DNA of 64,000 nucleotides. Origin: Aestuariibaculum marinum (GTDB lineage Bacteria; Bacteroidota; Bacteroidia; Flavobacteriales; Flavobacteriaceae). Numbering within the stretch: the stretch's first letter is position 1; each line of letters starts with the position of its first letter. Where the stretch lies: NCBI RefSeq assembly GCF_014596975.1, contig NZ_JACVXD010000001.1, positions 430,928-494,927 of the forward strand, written 5' to 3'. The notes beneath the pieces were generated by a model, which saw only the letters and a list, made by a program, of their open reading frames with translations, searched no databases and was not told the origin of the DNA. A program made the position numbers and the translations under genes. Shown here piece after piece: positions 54,031-61,612 of this stretch.

Positions 54031-54040
54031 TAATTTCGAC
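54031..54040 (-). promoter_or_regulatory. shared-element variant GTCGAAATTA upstream of the NagB fusion
   Basis: In gene direction GTCGAAATTA ends 67 nt upstream of the start codon, the same place as the exact copies elsewhere. A TAACTTAG (near TAnnTTTG) follows about 30 nt downstream. Confidence 0.5.
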
Positions 54041-54095
54041 TAATAACAACGGAACTACTCCGAAGGAATTAATTTTGTCGTCCTAACAGATCAAT

Positions 54096-56204
54096 TTAAT
54101 TTTCTGATGTTTCCAGAATATCTAATTCTGCTATTGAGAACATATTTTTATCATCAATCCCGGATTTTGCAACAAATTTTATGTAACGCGCGGTAATTGA
54201 ATGAAATGTTTTTATCTGTTTTACGGGGTTATTTTTAATATTGGAAAACTCCCCTTCAGACTGTTTAACCCAATGTTTATTGTCTGAACTTGTATAAAAG
54301 GCATACTGTGATACTAAATTTAAATCATGTCCTAATTGCTTGGGAAAATATGAAAACCCATTAATAGTTATGGTTTCCCCCATATCAATCACAATATTCT
54401 GAGGTGATTTTGTACTGTTATCTCCAAATGTCCAAAAGGTACTCAAGTTTCCATCAATAGTTCTGTCTGCAGATTTAAAATCATGAGCTGAACTGGATAA
54501 TACTTTCCATTTTTCTTTAGACTTCCCATAATTAATTACTTTAATCTTGCTGCTAATCTTTTCCTCTGCATTATGAGCTATAGCTTTTACCATAACAGCT
54601 TGAGGAAGTTGAATTGTTTCTTTATAACGCTGACTTTGGGTTGTTGGATCTGTTCCGTCAATAGTGTAATAAATCTCATTTCCGTTATCCGCTTCCATAG
54701 TCACTAACCCACGCTTATCACGGCTAATTTTTGGCATCGTAACTAAAGTTAGGGCATTGTATGCTTTTATAGTTGAAATTACTAAACTTGATTTAGAATC
54801 GGTAAAATTAACTCGAAGCGCTTCTGCTTTTACTCTATCCACTCTTAGAATTCGTTTATACCCAATAGTCGTTTCATTGGCTATAGTCTGCCATGCTCCA
54901 TCAACTTTAGCTTCAACATTAAACGCCTTTACACGTTGTCCTAACCTAATATACTCTTGTAACTCTACTCGATTTATATAAATAGGTTTTTCAAATTCAA
55001 AAGACACAGAACCTGTATGAATACTATCATCGGTAGCCCAATAAGTTTCCGTATTGCTATCAATTAAATTTTCTGCTGCATATTGTTCACTCTCTCCGCG
55101 GGTATTATCTGATGATATTTTACTCTTTGCTAATAATTCTTCTTTAAAATCTGCTTTAATTACAGCGGTAAGTTCTTTTAATCTAACAATATCATTTTCA
55201 TTAACAAGTCCACGCTTATCGACCGGAAGGTTTAGTAACAAATTGGCATTTCTACCAATCGACTCGTAGTAAATATCTACCATTTCTTCCAAAGGTCTTA
55301 CTTTATCATCTTCAGCTTCATGGTAAAACCACCCCGGACGAATAGATACATCGGCTTCACCCGGCACCCATTTTTCACCGTCTTCATGACCGTTCATAAA
55401 TTCTGAGTAATGTACTTTACCTGCCAATTCATCTTTTTGTCGCAACAAGCACCAATTGGTTTTCCCTGCTCTACCTCTTTCATTACCAATCCAACGTGCT
55501 TCTGATGGGCCTATACCCCAAACCAAAGTATTTGGAGAAATATCGTAAATCATTTTATAGGTGGCATCCCAATCGTAATACTCTAAAGTGTTTATTTTCC
55601 TTGTTTCGTTAGCGCCTCCGTAATATCCATCACCTCCATTAGCGCCATCAAACCACATCTCAAACACATCGCCATAATTAGTTAGCAATTCCTTTAACTG
55701 ATTTCTGAAATAGGTAATGTATTCCGGCTTTCCATAGCCAGGATGATTTCTATCCCAAGGCGACAAGTATATTCCTAATTTTAAATCATATTCCTTACAA
55801 GCTTCGGCTAATTCTCTAACCACATCGCCCTGACCATCTTTCCATGGCGAATTTTTAACAGAACGTTCTGTGTATTTTGAGGGCCACAAGCAAAATCCAT
55901 CGTGATGTTTAGCGGTTATAATGATCCCTTTCATTCCGGCTTCCTTCGCCACTCTCGCCCACTGTCTTGTGTCTAATTCTGTAGGGTTAAACAATTCAGG
56001 AGATTCATCTCCGTAGCCCCATTCCTTGTTTGTAAATGTATTTAATGAAAAATGAACAAAGGCATAAAACTCCATGTTGTGCCAGTTTAACTGCTTCATG
56101 GAAGGCGTTGGACCAAATGCTGCCGGTGGATCTACCTGAGCTTTGCAACTATACAATTGAGCTATAACCAACATGATTATTATTAAACCTTTGTCCTTCA
56201 TCAT
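54096..56204 (-). CDS. GH29 alpha-L-fucosidase with C-terminal discoidin-like domains (subfamily B type)
   Basis: Third GH29 enzyme, 702 aa, lipobox Cys20 (LYSC). Barrel landmarks: MEFYAFVHFSLNTFTNKEWGYG, IITAKHHDGFCLWPSKYT (96-113) and nucleophile Asp186 in VFEMWFDGANGGDGYYGG. This resembles the subfamily B type (alpha-1,3/1,4-fucosidases). After the catalytic part lie F5/8C-like discoidin repeats (about 355-480 and 580-700) with a CHB_HEX_C-like stretch between (YYTIDGTDPT). It pairs with the propeller gene 25 nt upstream. Likely removes antennary or core fucose; linkage unproven. Confidence 0.92.
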   Translation of the reverse strand: MMKDKGLIIIMLVIAQLYSCKAQVDPPAAFGPTPSMKQLNWHNMEFYAFVHFSLNTFTNKEWGYGDESPELFNPTELDTRQWARVAKEAGMKGIIITAKHHDGFCLWPSKYTERSVKNSPWKDGQGDVVRELAEACKEYDLKLGIYLSPWDRNHPGYGKPEYITYFRNQLKELLTNYGDVFEMWFDGANGGDGYYGGANETRKINTLEYYDWDATYKMIYDISPNTLVWGIGPSEARWIGNERGRAGKTNWCLLRQKDELAGKVHYSEFMNGHEDGEKWVPGEADVSIRPGWFYHEAEDDKVRPLEEMVDIYYESIGRNANLLLNLPVDKRGLVNENDIVRLKELTAVIKADFKEELLAKSKISSDNTRGESEQYAAENLIDSNTETYWATDDSIHTGSVSFEFEKPIYINRVELQEYIRLGQRVKAFNVEAKVDGAWQTIANETTIGYKRILRVDRVKAEALRVNFTDSKSSLVISTIKAYNALTLVTMPKISRDKRGLVTMEADNGNEIYYTIDGTDPTTQSQRYKETIQLPQAVMVKAIAHNAEEKISSKIKVINYGKSKEKWKVLSSSAHDFKSADRTIDGNLSTFWTFGDNSTKSPQNIVIDMGETITINGFSYFPKQLGHDLNLVSQYAFYTSSDNKHWVKQSEGEFSNIKNNPVKQIKTFHSITARYIKFVAKSGIDDKNMFSIAELDILETSEN

Positions 56205-56229
56205 TTAAGTTTTGCTGTTTTGTTTTAAG

Positions 56230-58128
56230 TTATTGGTTTTTAGTTGAAACGAAAACATCGTCAATTAAATAACTGGATTTATTTTGTTTTTCATCCGCAT
56301 TTAAAAGAGGTGGATATTTTTCTTCGTTAGGTGTTTTGCGATTAGGTATATCGCGATAGGGTCCGGTTCTAAAGGACAACCGCTCCACAGATTTAACTGC
56401 CATTACTGTTGGAGCTTCTTTTATAACCTGCTTTTCATTAAGAAACAATGAATAGCTACCTAAACCAGAAGTGTTCATTTCAATTTTTATATCATACCAT
56501 TCATCTAATCTTAATTTCATTACAGACTTCATTACTGATCCGTTTGAAGCAACTAACATCCCTTCTTTATTTAATGTAATTTGAACAGGCCTATTACCAT
56601 AACGATCTGTAATATCGATATCAAACTGCGTTGTATCTATACTTTCAAGTTTAATTTTAAAATGAACCTTTACATTAGTCCCTTCTTCAAAAACCCGAAT
56701 AGCCCGACTATAGTCGTAATGGTCCTCATCTGTGAGTTGCAAACATCGATTGCCATTAGGCTCCTTTATTAAATTTACTTTAGCCCATTTTGGCGAATAT
56801 GTGTTCCAGTCAATAATATTCTCTCCCTCTCTCATGTTTTCAAAATCATCATTCACATCCTCTGTTATAGCATATTTTATGGGTACCGGAATACGACACA
56901 TCCAGATATCTTCCTTATTCATGCTATAGGTCATCCACATATCATCACCAGGAGGATTTCCATTACCTTCTGTAATACCCCGCATATAGCAAGGTCCAAA
57001 ATCCTTCCACCTTCCAAAAAAGCGCCTTGGTGGCACTTCGCCTTGAACTAACAATAAATTATCGTAGACAATACCATCATTACTGGTTACTAAAGCCATT
57101 GGGAACCGGTATTGCGTTTGATCTATAGGATTATATGAAATTGCATATTTACCATCTTCTGTTTGTTGTCCCCACATTTTACCGCCAGACATAATTAAGG
57201 TTTGAGCTTTTACAGGATCTGAAAACGTTTCACCTTCATCATCAGACAATGCGGTATAAGACTTTTTCCAAAGTCCGACAACCTTTCCATCTTTTCTATG
57301 ATACCATGAAAATGCTTGCTCTCCCTTATTAAATGTGTAAAAGCCATCGTCTCCATTATCTTCCTCAAACCATTGTAATGTTTGTTTCTTATCTTTTAAA
57401 AGTGCTTCACAAGCCTTTATAAAACCCTTATCTTTTGATGTTTTGTAAAACGGATATGACGTGTTGCTTTCATCCCAATTTGTCTGACTATCGTAGCGAA
57501 TAAAATAAATAGGACCAAACGTGCCGTCTTTATAAATTTCTCTAACTACGCGCCCTATACCATTTTCCCTGAAAGGGTTTTCGGTATGTCCATAAAATGC
57601 TAATGTTAAAAATCGACCATTAGGTGCTACATAAAATCCCATGCGCTGATGCATCATATATCCCGTTGATCCTTCAGGAATTTTAACACCTTCAGGTGCC
57701 TGATAAGGCGGAAACACAACCTTAGGAAAGCTCCATTCTTTCCCATCCGTTGAAGTGATTAATAAGGTTTGAACCGGAGGAACGTGCTCATCCGATTCTC
57801 CACTAATGTGTTGCTGAAAAAATTGCCCGTTCCAAAATGCTAAGTTAGACGCATGGTTATAGGTCCAACCAAAACCATCACTATGCTCTGGGTGAGACCT
57901 ATTGGCTCTCATCGTTTGAATGTTTTCCACACCAATAGCATATCGTAACCCTCCTTCATGTGTAAAACGGTTGATATGAGTTCCTCCAATGTAGCGAACA
58001 GGCTCGTGAACACTTCCTGTTTGTGCCACCATACTTAATAAATTTCCAACACTACATCCCACGACCAAAACTTTTGAGATAAACTTATAAAGTTTTGTTT
58101 CATTATTGAATAGGATATTAAAATTCAT
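56230..58128 (-). CDS. secreted beta-propeller glycan-active protein (BNR/GH145-PL42-like) with C-terminal lectin-like domain
   Basis: A 632-aa secreted protein. A hydrophobic segment at about 18-36 (VLVVGCSVGNLLSMVA) acts as signal sequence, possibly a lipobox. The body (about 40-410) repeats TSTDGKEWSFPKV, LSDDEGETFSDPV and TSNDGIVYD, the Asp-box-like blades of sialidase-type propellers. The blocks HASNLAFWNGQFFQQHISG and YMMHQRMGFYVAPNGRFLTLAFYGHTENP recall GH145/PL42 rhamnose-glucuronate-acting propellers from memory, not from search. A C-terminal beta-sandwich (about 440-630) looks like a LamG-type domain. First gene of a unit with GH29; the promoter has an exact GTCGAAAAAA. Function is open. 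Confidence 0.65.
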   Translation of the reverse strand: MNFNILFNNETKLYKFISKVLVVGCSVGNLLSMVAQTGSVHEPVRYIGGTHINRFTHEGGLRYAIGVENIQTMRANRSHPEHSDGFGWTYNHASNLAFWNGQFFQQHISGESDEHVPPVQTLLITSTDGKEWSFPKVVFPPYQAPEGVKIPEGSTGYMMHQRMGFYVAPNGRFLTLAFYGHTENPFRENGIGRVVREIYKDGTFGPIYFIRYDSQTNWDESNTSYPFYKTSKDKGFIKACEALLKDKKQTLQWFEEDNGDDGFYTFNKGEQAFSWYHRKDGKVVGLWKKSYTALSDDEGETFSDPVKAQTLIMSGGKMWGQQTEDGKYAISYNPIDQTQYRFPMALVTSNDGIVYDNLLLVQGEVPPRRFFGRWKDFGPCYMRGITEGNGNPPGDDMWMTYSMNKEDIWMCRIPVPIKYAITEDVNDDFENMREGENIIDWNTYSPKWAKVNLIKEPNGNRCLQLTDEDHYDYSRAIRVFEEGTNVKVHFKIKLESIDTTQFDIDITDRYGNRPVQITLNKEGMLVASNGSVMKSVMKLRLDEWYDIKIEMNTSGLGSYSLFLNEKQVIKEAPTVMAVKSVERLSFRTGPYRDIPNRKTPNEEKYPPLLNADEKQNKSSYLIDDVFVSTKNQ

Positions 58129-58185
58129 TTTTTTATCTATTGCTATTGAAAAACAAGTTTAACATAAATAGCTCTTGTACTGTAC

Positions 58186-58195
58186 TTTTTTCGAC
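58186..58195 (-). promoter_or_regulatory. shared element GTCGAAAAAA upstream of the beta-propeller gene
   Basis: Exact GTCGAAAAAA in the direction of the gene, 58-67 nt upstream of its start; preceded by CATCC and, 9 nt further up, TCTAGA as in the susC promoter. Confidence 0.6.
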
Positions 58196-58266
58196 GGATG
58201 CATCTCTAGAAGTCCCGTTGGAAAATATTTTTTAAACATTCATTCAGGTAACCAAAAGTGGTACTC

Positions 58267-58276
58267 GTCGAAAAAA
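58267..58276 (+). promoter_or_regulatory. shared element GTCGAAAAAA upstream of fucP
   Basis: Exact GTCGAAAAAA in the direction of fucP, 64-73 nt upstream of the ATG. A TATTATTG (near TAnnTTTG) follows at 58281-58288. With the copy at 58186-58195 it forms a divergent pair. Confidence 0.6.
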
Positions 58277-58339
58277 TACATATTATTGCAGTCAAAAAAA
58301 TTATTTTTCATTCAAATTAAACTAAACTAATTATTAAAT

Positions 58340-59644
58340 ATGAGTGATATTAAAAAGGTTCCTGTTGTTGAGAAAAAAATGCTCATTCCTTTCATTTTGG
58401 TAACCTCTCTTTTTGCTTTATGGGGTTTTGCAAATGCAGTAACCGATCCTATGGTACAGGCGTTTAAAAAGGTATTAGAATTATCAAACTCCCAAGCTGC
58501 CTGGGTACAAATGGCTTTTTACGGCGGATATTTTTGTATGGCACTTCCTGCGGCAATTTTTATGAGGAAATACTCTTATAAGGTGGGTATTTTAATAGGA
58601 TTGGCACTGTATGCTACTGGTGCTTTATTGTTTTATCCAGCAGCCATTACCGAAAAGTTCTGGTTTTTCTGCTTAGGACTTTACATCTTAACATTTGGAC
58701 TTGCCTTTTTAGAAACTGCTGCCAACCCTTATGCCTTAGCCATGGGCGCTAAAGAAACCGCTACACAACGTTTAAATTTAGCGCAGGCATTCAATCCGTT
58801 AGGGTTAATTGTCGGGTTAGTTGTTGCTCAGCAATTTGTATTAAAGAATCTACAATCGGATGACATTGCGGATTTTAGTGTTTTAGATGAAGCGTCGAAA
58901 CTATTAGTAAGAACGTCTGATTTAATGGTAATTCGTAACCCTTATGTTATTTTAGGTTTGGTAATTACCGGTGTATTCGTCTTGTTCTTGGTTAGTAAAA
59001 TGCCACAATCGAAAGACGAAGGTGGTATTCCTAAAATTGGAGAAACGTTTTCTGTATTAGCTAAAAACAGAAAATATGTTTTAGGAGTCTTAGCCCAAAT
59101 TTTATATGTAGGTGGACAAATTATGTGCTGGACCTATATCTATCAATACGCTGAAGCTATTGGTGTTGATAGTGTAACAGCAGGGTATTACCAGATGGCC
59201 GCATTTATTTTATTTACAATAGGAAGAGCGGTAGGAACTTATATGCTACGCTTTATTAGTTCCGGAAAACTCTTAATGTCTTTTGCTTTACTAGCAGGGT
59301 TATGTGTTTTAGGGACCATTATTATAAAAGGTACTATAGGTCTATACTTCCTTGTTATGATTTCGTTTTTCATGTCTTTAATGTTCCCTACCATTTACGG
59401 TATTGCCCTAGGTGATTTAACCGAAGAGGAATCAAAAATAGGGTCAGCAGGTTTAGTTATGGCTATTGTTGGTGGTGCTTTATTACCAAAACTTCAAGGA
59501 GATATTATTGATATAGGGGGACATGGTGTTGCCGATACAACTATTTTAGGTGTTTCCGAAATTAACTTTTCATTTATATTACCATTTATTTGCTTTTGCT
59601 TTATAGCCTGGTACGGAAACCATGTGTATAAAAAACATGAATAA
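58340..59644 (+). CDS. L-fucose:H+ symporter-like sugar permease (FucP, MFS)
   Basis: Major-facilitator sugar importer of the FucP/NagP group, 434 aa with about 12 transmembrane segments. Seen: LFALWGFANAVTDPMVQAFKKV near residue 20-45, the FucP-type start; AAWVQMAFYGGYFCMALPA; and LGLYILTFGLAFLETAANPYALAMG (112-136), characteristic of the group. Placed divergently to the propeller-GH29 unit and downstream of an exact shared element. With three fucosidases in the locus, fucose is the likely substrate; GlcNAc (NagP-like) is the alternative. Ends at a UUCG-loop terminator. Confidence 0.9.
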   Translation: MSDIKKVPVVEKKMLIPFILVTSLFALWGFANAVTDPMVQAFKKVLELSNSQAAWVQMAFYGGYFCMALPAAIFMRKYSYKVGILIGLALYATGALLFYPAAITEKFWFFCLGLYILTFGLAFLETAANPYALAMGAKETATQRLNLAQAFNPLGLIVGLVVAQQFVLKNLQSDDIADFSVLDEASKLLVRTSDLMVIRNPYVILGLVITGVFVLFLVSKMPQSKDEGGIPKIGETFSVLAKNRKYVLGVLAQILYVGGQIMCWTYIYQYAEAIGVDSVTAGYYQMAAFILFTIGRAVGTYMLRFISSGKLLMSFALLAGLCVLGTIIIKGTIGLYFLVMISFFMSLMFPTIYGIALGDLTEEESKIGSAGLVMAIVGGALLPKLQGDIIDIGGHGVADTTILGVSEINFSFILPFICFCFIAWYGNHVYKKHE

Positions 59645-59653
59645 CATACTCTT

Positions 59654-59685
59654 AAAAAAGCCTGATATTCGTATCAGGCTTTTTT
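59654..59685. terminator. bidirectional rho-independent terminator with TTCG loop
   Basis: Perfect 14-bp stem AAAAAAGCCTGATA / TATCAGGCTTTTTT around a TTCG tetraloop, between fucP and the L,D-transpeptidase gene. Confidence 0.95.
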
Positions 59686-60595
59686 ATTGATAGGCATATA
59701 TATCTTTCATTATAACTACGCTCCCGTCTTCATTAATAACTTTTAAATTGTATCGAATGTCTACTTTAGTGTTGATAGGTGCATAATAATAAATAACCCA
59801 GGCATCAGCTTCTTTTGTGCCGATACAGCCATTAGAATAGGCTTTTCCTAAAGTTTCGGGATTTGTGGTTGGGTGAATCATTTGTCCGTACCTCATGCCG
59901 TTTAATTCTGTTTCTATAAATGGAATTTGAGGCACTAAAGTCACTTTTCCATCATCTCGTCTCGTCACCTTATAATCATGATTATTGGCCGGGTTCGCAT
60001 ATCTGGGGTTTTTATTGTATCCCACAATAATACCAGTACCGGTTTTGGTTCTTAAGTCCTCTTCTCTACCTGACATTTCCAGGTATTTCGTTTCATGCCG
60101 TCCCACGCGAACAGGAAATTCAAAGAGCTTAATCGAATCCTGATAAATACGAAGTTTAAATTCAGGGATATTAATATCTATAAACGTGTTTTTAAATGCT
60201 CTTTGAAGTGAATCGACCTGTTTTAAACCGGGAATTACTAAAGCATTCCCTTTGGGGATAACAATCATTTTTTTCTGATTGTAAACAAAAGAATCCCTTG
60301 CTTTCATTCGGTAGTAATCGGTGTTTTGAAGTGTGTCAATAATCCATGGGTTACTTCTTACCAAAAGATGTTCAGTGAGCTTATAAGGTGTTATAGAATC
60401 ATAGACTTGAACCAACGAATCCAAAAACTGAAAATACGTCTCAACGCGTATGTTCTGATTTATTTTAGTGGTCTTAGGAAAAACGTGTGAAGCATCACCA
60501 ATATGAATTTCTTTATTTTGACTTAATATCAGATTTGGATAAAGACATAAAATAGACATCAAGGTAAACTTGAGAAGTACTTTAAAAGAATTCAT
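59684..60595 (-). CDS. L,D-transpeptidase family protein (YkuD domain)
   Basis: Periplasmic YkuD-fold enzyme that forms 3-3 peptidoglycan cross-links or attaches lipoproteins. Signal peptide (1-25). YkuD domain about 135-285 with FIDINIPEFKLRIYQDSIKLFEFPVRVGR, His241 in GQMIHPTTNP and catalytic Cys257 in SNGCIGTKEADAW, here SNGC instead of the common S/T-HGC. N-terminal part (25-130) contains a LysM-like region, MIVIPKGNALVIPG. 303 aa. A single gene on the minus strand, next to the CBS-domain gene 23 nt upstream, so possibly co-transcribed. Confidence 0.9.
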   Translation of the reverse strand: MNSFKVLLKFTLMSILCLYPNLILSQNKEIHIGDASHVFPKTTKINQNIRVETYFQFLDSLVQVYDSITPYKLTEHLLVRSNPWIIDTLQNTDYYRMKARDSFVYNQKKMIVIPKGNALVIPGLKQVDSLQRAFKNTFIDINIPEFKLRIYQDSIKLFEFPVRVGRHETKYLEMSGREEDLRTKTGTGIIVGYNKNPRYANPANNHDYKVTRRDDGKVTLVPQIPFIETELNGMRYGQMIHPTTNPETLGKAYSNGCIGTKEADAWVIYYYAPINTKVDIRYNLKVINEDGSVVIMKDIYAYQ

Positions 60596-60618
60596 TGTCT
60601 CTTATGTTTTAAAGTTTT

Positions 60619-61026
60619 TCAAACAGCTTTCTTAAGATAATAATTGATGATATCTGCAGTTGAAACAATACCAACCAACTTATCATCTTCTAAAACGGGT
60701 AATGCATGATAATATTCATTGGAAAATACTTTTGCAGCATCCTCAACACTCGCACTAGTTGTTAAATAAAATGGTTTGGCAGTCATAATATCTTTCACTT
60801 CAAGTGTTTTGTAAACCTCATGATTATCCTTCAATCCTGCTCCTGCAATATTATACATAAAGTCTACCAGGCTAACCATCCCTACTAACTTATCGTTTTC
60901 TAAAACAGGAATGTGATGATGCCATTGCTCTTTCTCGTAAATATGCTTTACATCTAAAAGCTTTTGGTGTGGTGAAACGGTCACGACATCTTTAGTCATT
61001 ACTAATATGATTGAATTAGGTTTCAT
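60619..61026 (-). CDS. CBS-domain-pair protein
   Basis: A small protein consisting of two CBS motifs (about residues 8-65 and 75-133), each with the pattern HHIPVLENDKLVGMVSLVDF and HALPVLEDDKLVGIVSTADI, which together form a Bateman module that binds adenosine nucleotides. Numbered from the Met at 61026 it is 135 aa; an upstream Met at 61053 is less likely. No catalytic or transport domain is attached, so it is a stand-alone sensor of the kind often induced by low oxygen or stress. Its promoter region holds the FNR-like palindrome at 61083-61100. Confidence 0.9.
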   Translation of the reverse strand: MKPNSIILVMTKDVVTVSPHQKLLDVKHIYEKEQWHHHIPVLENDKLVGMVSLVDFMYNIAGAGLKDNHEVYKTLEVKDIMTAKPFYLTTSASVEDAAKVFSNEYYHALPVLEDDKLVGIVSTADIINYYLKKAV

Positions 61027-61082
61027 GGCGCAATTATTTAGTTTATATAACACTTAAAGTTAACCTTTAAACGCCTTTTTCG

Positions 61083-61100
61083 ACATGATATATATCATGT
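61083..61100. promoter_or_regulatory. 18-bp perfect palindrome resembling an FNR/CRP site
   Basis: ACATGATATATATCATGT is a perfect palindrome containing TGAT-N4-ATCA, the core of FNR-type operators. It lies between the CBS-domain gene (start 61026) and the coiled-coil/ABC1 kinase genes (start 61240), so it could control both. Confidence 0.6.
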
Positions 61101-61239
61101 TAAATCATGGAAATTGTTAATACATTTAATACTAGTATAAGCTATGTAAAATCGAACAAACAAGACATTTCATAGTTTGTAAAACAATACCCAAATACAC
61201 TGTCTTCAATTTGGAATATGACTAATAAAAAATATAGTA

Positions 61240-61608
61240 ATGAAAACTAAAACCATCATAGAATTACTCACCTTAAGTTCTAGCCTTTATGTTTTAGCTA
61301 GAGACACTAAATTTTTAGAAAAATTAAATGAGTATTCCGAAAAAGGAAAAGAAAACATAAATAAAGCGATGGCTGAATCGCAGTTAGATGAAAACGGAAA
61401 CGAACTGGAGTTTATGGATAAAATATTTTTAAAAACACATGAACTTAAAGAGGAACTAGACGCCAAAATTGAGGAACTTGTCGTGAAATTTTATAAAAAA
61501 ATAAACGTAGCTCATTTAGATGAAATTAAAGCCCTCAATGAAAAAATTGAAAAACTAGACAAAACCGTTGCCCTTCTTGAAGCCAGATTAAATAAAGTGC
61601 AAGCTTGA
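61240..61608 (+). CDS. coiled-coil protein, phasin-like, function unknown
   Basis: A 122-aa highly charged helical protein: KTIIELLTLSSSLYVLARDTKFLEKLNEYSEKGKENINKAM at the N-terminus, then long heptad-like helices (about 55-120, EEKIEKLDKTVALLEARLNKV type). No signal or membrane segment. It precedes the ABC1-family kinase by 4 nt, so the two are co-transcribed, and lies divergent to the CBS-domain gene. Similar short coiled-coil proteins accompany ABC1 kinases in flavobacteria in my recollection; role unknown. Confidence 0.75.
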   Translation: MKTKTIIELLTLSSSLYVLARDTKFLEKLNEYSEKGKENINKAMAESQLDENGNELEFMDKIFLKTHELKEELDAKIEELVVKFYKKINVAHLDEIKALNEKIEKLDKTVALLEARLNKVQA

Positions 61609-61612
61609 CACC

